Below, one piece after another: positions 47,301 to 60,700 of a DNA stretch of 64,000 nt. Every line of letters starts with the position of its first letter. The first letter of the stretch is position 1. The stretch comes from Pocillopora verrucosa (lineage: Eukaryota > Cnidaria > Anthozoa > Scleractinia > Pocilloporidae), in the NCBI RefSeq assembly GCF_036669915.1, contig NC_089321.1, positions 7,035,163 through 7,099,162 on the forward strand, written 5' to 3'. Below the pieces are notes generated by a model that did no database searches, was not told the origin of the DNA, and worked only from the letters and a program-made list of their open reading frames with translations. Both the position numbers and the translations under genes were made by a program.

Positions 47301-48129
47301 GGTTTAAAAGTGTTGTCAAAACGAAACTACAAGGAAGGAAAACTTATTCATTACAGTGAAACTAAGAACAGGCCTTATTTTACTAAGATATCTGTCGCAC
47401 AGGTCAGTAGGCCAAACGTATCCCACCTCCGCGTCACAGTGCGACGGGAAATTCTTTGCGCCGATTTCTTTGAGCTCGCGGGCCCGATTACCCCCCTCTC
47501 CCCCCAAGAACTTTTTACCCTCTGGATTGAATGCAGGCATTAAAAAAGCATTGTTAAAGTAACTACATGACATGCCCATTGCATAATGCTGCAAGCCAAG
47601 GTCTCTGTTGTTAATCTAGACTCATCTTTTTTTCTTCACTGTAGGTGTTATTGCTGTTGAGTCCGATTGGATCCCAATTCTGGTCCCGAGTTTGTGCACA
47701 TTCTCCAAACCCCTCGAAGAACATCCGCCTCGTTATGACTCCGACGCTGGCGTCGTCAAGTGCCACATGAAATGTTCATTTGGACCCAAGTCCTGGCAGG
47801 TGCCCCCTCAGGAGCTTGAATATCCTGCGGGACTCGATAGATACAAGTGGTTTGCAAAGTTCTTGCTCGAGGGAAAAGTAATCCCAGCATTTGCAAAGTT
47901 TGTGCCATTCCTGTTGTGCCCACCAGTTACAATGATCAAGTCCTGGGCAAAACTACAGCCGAGGACCGAAATCCTACTAAGTGAACTTGTGAACGGGAAG
48001 GCCGATAGCAAGATTGCCCTTATGGCCGCTTTAAAAAAAGATCCGAAGTTTTTATTAGCTACCCTGAAACAGTGGATTCCTCAGAGCAAACATAGCGAAC
48101 TGACTTTATCATGGCCACCTAAAGACTAA
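44305..48129 (+). CDS. DHX37: DHX37, DEAH-box RNA helicase of small-subunit ribosome assembly (Dhr1 homologue)
   Basis: Two coding exons, 44305-47287 and 47645-48129, phase 1, GT-AG, 1155 residues (human 1157). The family releases U3 snoRNA from pre-40S particles in the nucleolus. The start [13 protein letters not shown] resembles the vertebrate N-terminus and is followed by a Lys/Glu-rich region. Helicase motifs are all present: GETGSGKTT (I), TEPRRVAA (Ia), DEAH (II, in [11 protein letters not shown]), SATL (III), [10 protein letters not shown] (V) and QRAGRAGR (VI). An acidic insertion between the RecA lobes is usual for this family. HA2 and OB-fold parts follow; the second exon ([12 protein letters not shown] to SWPPKD) is the DHX37 C-terminus. 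It converges on the integrin gene, with an AATAAA near 48490. Confidence 0.96.
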
Positions 48130-48742
48130 CACGACTCTAGCGCTGAGTTAGAACTGTCTTAATTCGAGCTTTTGCGCTTTCCAATTGCGCGATTTTTATT
48201 AAATGTGTTGTTAAATGTAGGGTTTCGCGTAGAACCGCGGTAAGATGCAACCCAGACCAAAGGTCGCTAATGAAAATCGTTCATGGGACATAAATACTTT
48301 GTTATTGTTAACCAAACCTTTATAGCCACTCGGAATACAACAATGTAGAAAATGTTCCTATTTATTTACAACTTCGGTCGCCCGACCTCTCACAAAAATT
48401 AATTTAAAGTCGCTTATCTAACAAGCAAGAAGTTTCAATGCGGGCTCTTTCATATTTACCTATAATTACAATAGCTTTTACTTTATAAATAATAAATTAA
48501 CTAGACTCTTCAACTGATATCGTAAAAACTCGTTTTCTAAACTATGACATGTACCCACATTGTTCGCACTAAAATCGTTGGATACCACGTTCGGTCGAGT
48601 TCACCAACCCCCCCCCCCCCCCCACCCTTCCCACCACAATCTGTCTGTTACAGTATCGTTTTAATTTTAGTGTCCTCTGAGCAGCTCAGACCTTTTTAAA
48701 GAGAGACCACCTTCTTCACTTGAATCTTAATTGCTCTAGAAA
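48130..48742. other. convergent 3' ends of DHX37 and the integrin gene
   Basis: AT-rich 3'UTR sequence of both genes. It includes AATAAA near 48490 for DHX37 and a run of 16 C at 48608-48623. No gene is recognised. Confidence 0.5.
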
Positions 48743-51700
48743 TTATACTTTCTTCATAGGAAGAAGCTCCTCGGGTGTTAACTCCAGTGAATTATTTTTC
48801 CGTTTGAAAAAACCAAGCTGAAAACAAGTAAATGAAGAGGGAGGTTAAAAAAATCTAAAGAAAAAGACTTCATTTCCCACGAGGATCTAAACCCCAGATC
48901 TTCGGATTTCACGATCCGATGCTGGTGAAGGCAATTCAGCTTGTAAAAACACATGATGAACTTGACTTAAAAAGACGTAGTGTCAAAGTGCATATATAAT
49001 GAAAAATTTAGCAAATTTTCCTAGTGCCGACCTCACCCATCATCGTTCCGCCTTGGATCATTTTCAACTCGCAGCCTTTGTGTTTGTTCCCCCCCCCCCC
49101 CCCCCCCCCCACAAAAAATTCATTTTTTAGCTTCTATTGTGAACAAGAATTTTCCAACAGGCCAAAAAAGATACCCCACATAGTCATAACAATCCTCGAA
49201 CATCACATGTTATTTTTTGTAAATGTCATGCATTAAATCCAATTTAAGTCTATTTGTACAAAAATTGATCTTTCTAACTTACGTTTCCAAGCCCTTTTTT
49301 CGATGACATGTAATTAACAACATACAAACCTTATAGAGGATAAAAACTGCGACTCCGAGCAAAATGACACCACCCAGAACTGAGACCAAGTATACCCACC
49401 ACGGGGTGGATTTTTTACCGGCAACAGGGCGTTCAGGCTTGGCTGTGAGAATGATCTGCCAAAGAAACAGTACCTCCTATTAATGAAAATTAAAAACCTC
49501 GCAGAACTGTAACTAAAGCAATTTTCAAAGACCGACCGAACAGTTAAGGAAAACTGCCCACTTATAAATTGGCTTGTAAAAATTCGAAGCAAATAGACGT
49601 ACATGGCCAGCGGAAGACATGGGAGATTGTTTTCGTTCAGAGAATTTACGATTGGTTTTGTATTTCCAAATGGTGATTACCTTAGAAAGTAATTATAAGG
49701 AAAACACTCATCAAAACAGATTGTATGGTCCAAAAACCCGAGCTCACATTTTCCTAACTTTTGTCCGGACAGAACTGCAATTAAAGGTTTACCAAATGAA
49801 GGATGCTTATGTAAATTTGCCTAGTAATTTTACATTTGGTACATTCAATTTAAGCCGAAAATTTGAAAACGAATCAACTCCCCTGGCTCAGTCTCCTTAA
49901 TCAACTTCGATCGATCAATCACACAGTGGTCGTAAAAAAATAAATACAAAGTTAGTTGCATTCAGTACCAAATTTTCAACACTCTAGTGTCGTCAAATAT
50001 GTTCAAAAACAGACTTTAAAAAGAGTATAATCCAACTACTCACCGTTACAGCATCATTTCCTACGTCCGGCTGAGTGACTTTCGCTGGAGGCTGTACTTG
50101 TGCAATCGTTTCAAGTTCCACTACTGCTGGCTTATCGAGCTGTAAGGTAACATCAAGTATATTGACATATAAGGAGGGAGGAGGGTTGTGAGGTCACAAA
50201 GCTCCCTAAGAGGGTAAGGTGATGAATGTAAGAGAAGATTTTTTTTGGAAGGAAAGATTCTCAATGATTTTAATCCAATATTTCAACCCCAAAGTGCCAC
50301 AGCGCACATTTCGACGATTATTTTAACGTTGGAGGGTTTCCTCTGACATACACACAACACTTGATTTGTGACATATTCATCATATAAAATTCAATTGATC
50401 TGCGAACAAGATACAATAGGCGAGGTGGGTCAATTATCTACTTAACTATGCTACTAAAATAATACAAAAATATCACAGAAAGAAAGGCATAAGAGGTGAG
50501 ATGATATTTGGTGATTTGAAATGACCGACGATGACTCGTGTTCATAGATTTGACCAAAAAAAATTCAAAGTAGGGCATTGTTTTGCAATAGAGCATTATT
50601 GAAAAGGTATGGCAACTCATGCAAAATTTTTGCCCAACAATTCTTACACACAATATAGATCACGAAATACTAAGAATACCTTAATGAGTGTATTCTGCCA
50701 CAGCCGTGATGTTAGTTTGATCTCTGCTTTATCACCCTGTCTCAGGCGTCCCAAACTGCACTGGAATGATTGGCAACCGACTTCTCCACAGCTCTACAAA
50801 GTAATAGGTTGTTAGAGATTGAACATACCTAACCATGTTTTTTCAGAGCCTAGTTTTCAGCGCTTAGGAGTATTGCTAGTCCTCTCAGACGCAATGCTGA
50901 ACCATAACAAATGATTCTCTGGCAATTCGTCGAGTTTTTCTAATAATTGGCTTGTGTACCCATTAAACTCATTCTTGCCTGAATACACAGTACATTGGTT
51001 TATAGAAGTTTAGCCCCATACCAGTTCACCTCGAGACGAGCGGTTCGCTCTATCAAATATGACAAGTTCGTCCCACCTTTACCAAGTCCCCCCCCCCCTC
51101 CCCCACAAAATCTTTCAACTTGTATCCTGTGTGTTTCTCCCAATACACTCGCCCCAGCCAGGTTTATAGAAGTTTAGCCCCATACCAGTTCACCTCGAGA
51201 CGAGCGGTTCGCCCTATCAAATATGACAAGTTCGTCCCACCTTTACCAAGTCCCCCCCCCCCCCTCCCCCACCAAATCTTTCAACTTTTATCCTGAAAAT
51301 GTTTCTCCCAATACACTCGCCCCAGCCAAGGCTCAAGCCCAGACCTCCCGCAATTCGATGTCCAGGTGGGCTAACCATTAGATCACCACCTCTCTCGTGA
51401 AAGAAAAATTGGCTAAGTGAGCCGAGTGAATGTTCGTAAAAGTAACCTTTTTGAAATGAGTCGTGAAACCGCATGCAACACATTTTTTCGCACAGATTGT
51501 CAAAACAACTGCCAAGTTTATAGCGAGATTTGTTTTGCGCTTAGTTGTCACAACCAAATTATCTTGTTATACTCCTCCAACCACGTAGTACTACAAAATT
51601 CCTTAAAAACCGTACCGCCTATATTAGATTACGGTAAAACTGTGTTTGAGTAAACTCGCTCAAAAGAAGATATTTTGAAAGCGCCTGTAACCGACGAGAA

Positions 51701-54700
51701 CTTATAATCATACACACCTATGCGTATTTCATGTACTTACCAGTCTCTTGACGTCACGTGTCTGCCTCTGTTTCACGGAATTCTCGGTGCTGATGGATTC
51801 ATTCAACTGCACTGACTGTAAGAAACCAAGAGAATATGAACTGAAGAAACAAATTACTCAGAAGAAACGAAAATTGGAAGGCTGAATAAGTGCATTACAG
51901 ATAGCTGTAATATTCATTCGCAATTAACCGAGATGAATTTTATTATATCAAAAAATGTTATATTATTATTATCATCAAATTATCAATAACTTGTATTAGC
52001 ATACACTGCATAATTAAGTGAATAGTGATTTTCGCGCGCACTGATTGGCTAGTTCGGAAGTGAGTGACAAGTAGTATTCAACTCCGAGAAGCAGATGAGA
52101 CAAAATCGTACGTCAATTAAAGGTTTAATTTCCGACCAATTTTTTAAGTATATTGAAAGAAATAAACTGACTTTTTGATATCTGTGTAGACTGTACAAAA
52201 ATAATTATTCACCTCAGTGTCGGTGAAAGTCGTGGATAGTTCTTAATTGTGACCCGTGGATGAAATTTTCATTACCAGCGCGTTTTCACGCGTTCTTGGA
52301 TAACAGATTTCTCTCACAACTCCCGGGGGAGGGGGTTGTACATCATAAGGTGAATACTTTACCTTAATGTTCAAAGGATTCACAACAGCATTGCAGCTTC
52401 CTGAGCCAATGACCTAAAAAAGAACAGTACTTCCAACAATCAATGAAAGAATATCTCGTATGTTTGATCAGGCTCATTCTGGTTGCGTTTACCTCTACAA
52501 AGACAAATACAAAGAATAATTATTCCCGAATTTTAATCTCACCTCAACTTGAAGTAGATACATGAGAAAACTTTCAGGATCGTCCTTATTCAATAGTTTA
52601 GGTACAGTGATCGTCAACTGAGACCAGTCTACCACGCTGGGACCGTGATTGAAAACCTAATGTAAAGAAAAGTGCTGTATGTTAGCTAGGACTAAAAGGA
52701 ATTAATAAATTAACACAGCCACATCAGTTTGTAACCAGTACCTAGCATTTAAAAAGGTGCAGTCTGTGGAAAGCTCACTTCAAGTTAGAACGTTCCTTGG
52801 CGAAATTTCGCTTTGCTCATGTCACCAATTTCTCATATTTTGGCAAAATTTTACTTCAACACAAAATTAACTACATCGCTATCAGTATACCTTGATGGTT
52901 TGAACAATCTCAGGTCCAATCTCCTCTTGAAACTCTCTGGCTTTCTCCTGCGTTTTTACGGATCCTGAGTAAATGACTTGGTCTGGTTTTGAATAACTGA
53001 GTGGAGACAGACTGTGATTAGTACCATACTTCTTGAAGATAATCAATCTCAGCGCACAAGTGAAATACTGCGACGAATTAGGCATGCGTAACAGACACTT
53101 TGTATGATACAGTAATGCGGATTGGTGTACCAACTTCAATCAATACCTACCCTTTAATCTCCAGATCTGCCTCATACTTCACGGCAATAAAGAATTCCTT
53201 GCTGTTGTCTTTCTCGTTGGCATCTAAGTCTTGGCTATAAACATACCAAAAAGTTTTTCACACAATATACGGCACCAAGATAGCGTTTTCCAGACGCTTT
53301 CTTGAGTCAGCGTCATAAACCGAACTAAAGCAATTGCGATAGCCAACAGAGCCAGGAAAAACATCAACGGAGTCAAAACTGAAGAACCCAAAGTAAATGC
53401 AGGCTTACCGCCTCAAACGCGGGAAAATGCAACTGACCGAATTAGGAACTTATGATTAGTTTTGGTCGTAAACCTGATTGGTCGAGAGGTTGGCATCTGA
53501 TTGGTTGAGAGTGGGAAGGCGCAAGTTCCTAAGCAACCACATAGCGATGGAAAGCAAAACCACAAGGAAATCTTGGACAACAATCGATAATGATTTGAAA
53601 TTGCGCTATAGCAACAAGTATTACTCTGATTGTAACATCCGACAACTTAATCGATCATTTTGAGGACGAAAGTTCTCAATCTTGACAGGAAAAGCCTTTA
53701 CAAAACTTTGCCCAGTATTTTAAAAGCGACCGCCTTTGACACCCAAACGTAATGAATATAAATTGATGGTAATCAACAAAGAAAACTAATGTGAGTTAAC
53801 TCACCTTTCAGCTGTGACAATAATGGAGATATCTTCCTCTACTGAAGCCGCTGAAAATTTGATACTGAATGTTTTCTAAGGTGAAATTAGTAAAGGCGTA
53901 AATGTTAGTTTGACTGTCATAAGAAAGACTCCTATCTGCTCACGGTATCTACTTACGAAAAACACGTTGGCGATTCTTAACACCATCTCAAAACTTTTCG
54001 GTAAAGATTTTCATAGGCCACTTACATTACTAAGTCCTGGAAGAGCCACCTTTTCCACGTCACAGATGACGGAGAGCTGGGACTGAGTGTCATTGTCTAA
54101 GCTGCGGTCGTGTTCGCACTGAATTAAAATGTTGAAAAGGAAAATAGATGAGAAAGTTTAAAGATGTATCTCGAAAAAACGTGAAAAGACCAAACAAACT
54201 AGAATATTAGAAATTTAACAGGGAATCGACTAGAACTCAAAATAAACATGAAAGGTCGCGATCGACTTCCGTCTTGCATCTGATTGGTCGAGGGTGGTTC
54301 AAGTTTTCCCAACCAATAACTGTCCCGGATTATTCTTGTCACCTCATTGAAAATTGCTTAAAACATAGATATTTTTTACTTACGTCGCCAGTTCTCTGAT
54401 AACTCAGTGAACTCGGGTATTTCACTACGAGTTTGGAGTAATAAGCGTAATCGCTAGCCTTGTTTGATACTGTCAGTTGTAGCATCAGTTCTTTCACGAG
54501 ACCTAATCGTAGCTGACTGTCAAATCTGCGATTTTCGTCATGCCTGTCAAAGACAAACATAGAACGCGATTGAAGCCTCTAAAGCGACCTTCAAAAGGGT
54601 CTCAAAAATCAAAAGCAAAATCGATAATCGCCACGGAACTGTCATCTAATTGGTTAAAAGGGTGCTCCAATTCCAAACTATTTCGACTCATGACAGTTGT

Positions 54701-57700
54701 GTTCAATCCAGTGAAATCCAATGACAAAGCTAAGTGCAGATTAACCGAATTCAAACGGTTTTTGTTTTTTCCTGCTTACCCCAATAAAACCACTTTTCCA
54801 TCAACTGCTAAGTCAGGTACACAGACCTTTTGATTCTTGCACCTCTTCATAAAAAATGCCTGTGACAATAATATAACAGAAAATATAAGGAAGATGATGA
54901 CAAAATACCTAGCAAAAACAATGCAAACTGAAAATCAGGACAAAGAGAAAAGCTCAGGAAATTTAAGACACGTTTGGATTAATAGTTTTCTTTCCTTTTA
55001 CTTGCCGAATATAACAATATCTTCTTTCTGCCAGGCACATGTATAGTTGACATGTAAGCACAAATCCATCGCGTAGCAAAAAGAAAAATAATGGTTTTTT
55101 TGAGTCTCTTCTCATTAACATCGTCGACTGTATCCTTCGTAGCTAGCGGTTTTTAGCGGTCAACGGAGGCAGCGTAGGCGCGGAAATAAACCGCTCGTAG
55201 CTTCAAAGCGTCAAAACAATTGCCAGTTGTATTTGACATTGCTCCTTACCTTCGCCGTGTGAGTCGTTGGAAGAGAATCATTTAACACTGGGCAAAGAGT
55301 GCTGCCACAAGGCTCAACTAACCCAAAGTCAAGATCAAAGGTCAGTGAAGAAGCAACATCTGCAAGATTGTCTTTTTCCTAAACAAAAACACAAACAAAC
55401 ATTTTTGTGAGTTTCCGCACTGTTCCAGAACACACGACACATCAATGCACTATACATTACATGCCTTTAGGTAGACAGTTCGGGGTGGGGTACATTGACT
55501 CCCTCCTCGTTTCGTGACATTTAGGACGCCATTTATTGTGTGCAATTTGTCTCCACTGTTCTCGTCCAAGAAGAACATGCGGCGAAAAAAGTTTGTCCCT
55601 CTTACAACTTTCACGCGGTCTAGATCGACTGAATAGGTTATCCCCAGGCCTACAAGAGAAAATAGTAGCGGATATGTTACCAAGAGCATGGGAAATTCGA
55701 CGAAATATTGTAATATTGTAATCGATGGTGACTGAACCAGTAGACAGATCTGGATTTACAGTGCAACAGAGCAAAGTAGTAAACATTGCGATAGTAGAGG
55801 CGGAGCGAAAACGAGAGAGATTCTGGTCGGGTCGCGTAGACCCAAACCCAACTCGTTTTTTAACTCCCACACTAATATCGCGCCGTTTACTATCGCAATT
55901 TGTTTAGCTAACTGAACGCCCTAGAACGGGACATCTCCGTTTCATTACCCGCTGAACAACCTCGTAATATGTTAGCTGAGGCCACATGATATCTCGACAA
56001 TCTGTAGACCATGAATTTTCGAAATTTTGTTTAAAAATTAGTACAGAAAAAAGCGTTACTGTACCTGCAAAGTTTGCAGCTCCTTTATCCTTATTTGAGA
56101 AACACACAGAAAGGTTCAAACTAAAAGAAGAAGAAACATATCGATTAAGCAATCTTGAAGAAACGAACTAAACAATTTTAACAAAAAAAGGGCTCAGTTC
56201 TCTCGGATCAGTCATAACTTTAAATCAACAAGTTGTGTTGAAGGAATTTTACTACTGACGGTACGTTATGGTGACAGTCAATGGGTAGCCTGTTCCGAAA
56301 AACGAACAAAGAAAAAATACGGGGGGAGGGGAGGGGAGGTGGCAAGGGCGTTACACTTTGGTTCATTCGTCCACATCTTATTTTGGTGTTTTTTATGTGT
56401 CATCAAAATAATATTTTGTAGTCTTTCTCGACCTGAGGTACCTTTGCACATCGCACGCTGACAATGACTCAAATTATTGAGAACTAGTACATCTACATCC
56501 AATCAAGTCCCCGTAAAAATTAATTTCTTCCTAGCCATTGCATAACTTACCATTTATAATATTTCCCTCCATCCATAAGACACAAATTGTCGTCGCTCTC
56601 AACAACGATCTGGTTCCTACTCAGCTGAATCTCTCCTTCGGCATTCACGATGGAACGAGTTCTGAAAAATCCAACACGAGCAAGGAATATTAGCTTACAA
56701 CGTTCATAGTCCGCCAAATTGGCTACTTTTGTGGCAAAAAGGGCAGAAAACAACGATTACTGATGCTGAAAACAAAATCAAAGCCACTCAAATTAAATCA
56801 AGTAGTAATAGCAAATATTTCTTTGAATAATAATATGAAAGAAAAGCTTCAAAGTGGCGAGATGGGTAGAGAAAAAAAAAAAGGCGAAGTGATAAGCGCA
56901 CAGCGTAAAAAAAACTGTCAAGCACGTTTCTTTTTTTTTCGAGCCAAGGGTTTCAGCAGGATATCTACTTACGTTTAATTTGGTTTGATAGAATACTTTT
57001 TCTGTCAATACATACCTAAATAGAACTGCCTTATTCGATCCGTACGCACCGACGGCGATATCTACGGAAACAGAAAAGGGCACCGTTACATCCTGACAAC
57101 AAGTGTACACTAACGTAAGGTCAAGGGATTTAAAAGCGGTGCATCTACCAAATTCCCCCCTCCTTCCCCCCTCCCCCTTCCCCCCCCCCCCTCCCATTAT
57201 CTAAAAGCAAAAATCTCTAGCAAGGGCTCTAACACACGTTTTGGGAAGTTGCTGTCGCTCATTCCCAGCGAAAGATGTTCAATTAAGATTTTCCTAATGA
57301 CGACACTAGACCTCGACAAAAGCGCACATCGGGTTGTAGTTCATTACGTAAAAACCGTCGAGGTGCCGTCAAAATCTAAAAAATGAGGCGACTTGTCGCC
57401 TTTGGAAGATGAAAACAGTCTTGTCCAGGTGCTTCCCCTGACCCCCGTTTAACTCTGCCTATCAGAACATAACCTAATTTGGTTACCATATCGGGTGAAA
57501 GCAGCGGACTTGAGAGTACAATGCGCCAATTGTAGATTGGTTGGATCCTTTACGACTAGAGCGACTTTCTCAGCGCTCGCCGTTTTTTAGCCGAGATACA
57601 AGGTGTCTTTTGACAATGACGAACGAAAGAGGGATCAGAAATTTACTTATTCTGAAGTATCACCCTCTTATATTTCTGAATATCTACTATTTAACAATTA

Positions 57701-60700
57701 TTAACCGAAGTGGAGGTGGATAGTGGTTGACTTTACCAAGCTGCGAAGTGGCAAAGTAAATATTCATACAAAATCTATACTACAAAGATACCAAAAAATA
57801 AGTTTATTTCTTTCAATATACCGTAAAGTGGTCAGAATTTAAACTCTTAACGCGCAATTTTGTCTCATCAGCCGTTCGGAAGAGAAAAGTACTTGCTATC
57901 TACTTCCGAACCAGCCAATCAGCGCACGCGACAAGCACTACTGATGTAGACTAATAAACGATATTCTACCTGGATACCCATTGCTGTCCATGTCAACAAT
58001 TCCAGCAAGGCTTGAGCCAAACAATCTCAGTCCTGAATCCACGGATGAACCTCTCAGTTTCTGCAACGAAATAGAAGAAAGAAAAGCTAAAAAAGTTAGA
58101 GGCACGGGGGAAGCAATTCAAGTCGACTCTTTCAAAAGAAGATTACAAAGACTGAGGGACAGCGTTCAACTAAGCACCCAAGCCCAAGAGTAGATTATTG
58201 AAAGGTGCAAATCCAGGACCAATGGCTACAATTGTTATAATTTGAGAACAGCCGGGTTTAATAATATCATGGCCGAAACTTTCCAATCAACTATTTGTGC
58301 TTTTTCCCCTGGATTTCGAATTAAAGGAAAATCAATAGGAGCAGTAAAACTATATGCAATTTGTTATAGTCAGATGGGAAATTGTATTCAAATGGCTGAG
58401 ACTAGGACTGGACAAACCGATTTAACACCATTTTGAGTTAGATTAGTTGGAGGAAAAATTTGAATTGGCCTGAAGACAAACCTGTTTGTATGTAGGGTTA
58501 ATTCCACTCCTGGAGCCGTGGTAAACGTAAACAGCACCATTGCCTTCGAAAGGTGCACCAACTGCAACATCTGCCAGTCAATAAGTGGGGTTAAAGTGGA
58601 AAGCACTTAAGCCTTGTGTCTCACCTTAAAAGCTTTCAGAACTACAAAGGAATTATAAGGTCTTATCTGGCTACTTTCACACATTTCTTACATTTAATTT
58701 TGAGCACCTTAATTCTGTACCAAGTTAGCCTGATATAGGAAGGACGTAATTAAGAAATGAAGAATAATCCTCCTAAGGTGAACTGTACCTTGGAAGCCAT
58801 CTTTGTTTAGGTCTCCTACTCTTGCTATTGCTCTACCAAACTGTCCATAAGGTATGTTGTCACCAACGAGACCGAGAGGATCTTGTACATCGAGTGCACC
58901 CTTAAATATTGATAAGAAACACAATATCTCTCTTAATTTGGTGTCGCTCAGAAGTTTAGTCTATAGTAATGTCAGATGCGCTTTAGTTGTAATGACCATT
59001 ACCTATAGCCAGGTTAGTCTAAAATATGCCTGTGCCTGATGATGATAACATCCGTTCAATTCGCAGTGAATGATTAACAAGACAAATTGAAAAAATGACT
59101 GATGACTTGAATGATTTAAGAGCAGAAGCACTGACTGACTGGCTGACTGACCGGCTGACTGAATGACTGATTGGCTTCCAAACGGACTTTGAATGATTTA
59201 AGGGAAGAAGCACTGACTGACTGGCTGACTGACCGGCTGACTGAGTGACTGATTAGCTTATAAACGGACTTTGAGAGGGAATTCAGAAATAGAAAAAAGA
59301 TATAACGACAGAAATGATCGACGAAGGAAGAAAGTTTCAGAAACGAAAAAAGTAACCTTACCATCTCATTGTTAACGTATACAAACACCCGCCCCTCATC
59401 GTTGTCTGAGGCCAGTGGGGCACCGACCAGTAAATCTGAAAATCTGAGAGAACGGAGAGGTAAACAAAATTAGAACCTTTTCTTGCCCAGCCTATTGAGT
59501 ATGAGATATACACATAATCGTGTGGTGTGTCCATAATACTGACTTGTCATTGTTTAGATCAACCACGCAGATCGCGCTTCCAAAATAACTCCCAACCTGA
59601 GTAAGAAAAGTAAAAAAAAAGGTTAAGCTTCGAATCATTGTACGGGTACGCTGGTTTAGAAAAGCCATCTCCAATAGTCTAAGACTTTTCACCTAGAAAA
59701 TTCATATACTATGATTACGGACAACTCAGCCAGAATCGTTTTTAGGTAGAAGTAATCCACCAAATACTAATATTTCGCTTTATTCTTTACTTTGCTATGA
59801 GATTGATCAGTTAATTGGTCAAGAAAACCAGCGCTATGCACCCTGTCAACTTGATCTCCCGCGTTTCCCAGCACTTCGAGCACTTTAAGTACGGTTTAAG
59901 CCCTCTTAATCTCCTTGTGGTGTTTCCTTTGTTCTGATTGGCTGTTACGATGTTACGGGTTTGACATAGCTGACGACTCATTCCAAAAGCGCTTTGTTCC
60001 CCTCATTTCTCTTACTTTAATTCCTGGTGGCGGGAGAATCTCTGACTTGATTTGTATGTCATTTCTGTCAAGCGAATACGCGTACATCATAACCTGTGGG
60101 AATACCGTAGTTCAGTCACTGTTTTCTGAATATCTAGGGTAATAGGTGTATCAAGGTGGAGTGAAAAGACTTTAGCTGACATACTCTCTGACTTTTCGGT
60201 CCTACTGTTTGTTAAATCAGGTGTCGGCAAAGTGTGAAAAGAACTACCATACCTAACAAGCCTACATGTTAGTGTCAAAGCCTTGGGTCTACGCTATGTT
60301 AACAAGGCTTTGGTAAATAATATCTGCTTATTTACGGAAAGTTTGGTAATAAATCTTAATTATAAGACCGAAAAATTAAGGTCCCCGTACTCACTTTTCC
60401 ACGCATGTCGTTTCCTCTCGGTGCACCTCCAATAAATTCTGCGACGATCAAAATAAGTAAATAAATGAATGAATACGCCAAAGTCGTTTCACAAGTCAAG
60501 GGAAGGGGAAAATTATTTTAAAATCACACCATCATTTACCTGTTGATTTTTGGCTCCAAAAATTACCACTTGAGATTGCGTAGCCTGAAAATAAAAACAA
60601 ACGAAATTCAAGACTCACAATTCCTTCCGGAAGCAAATAAGATTGTTTAAAAATGAATGCATTAATCATCCATACCCATGTACGCGTGTATTTTCAGGGA

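Noticed and set aside
55457-55870. Longer alternative frame overlapping the integrin exon at 55649-55465
   Set aside because: Different frame from the conserved integrin sequence; it is a shadow.
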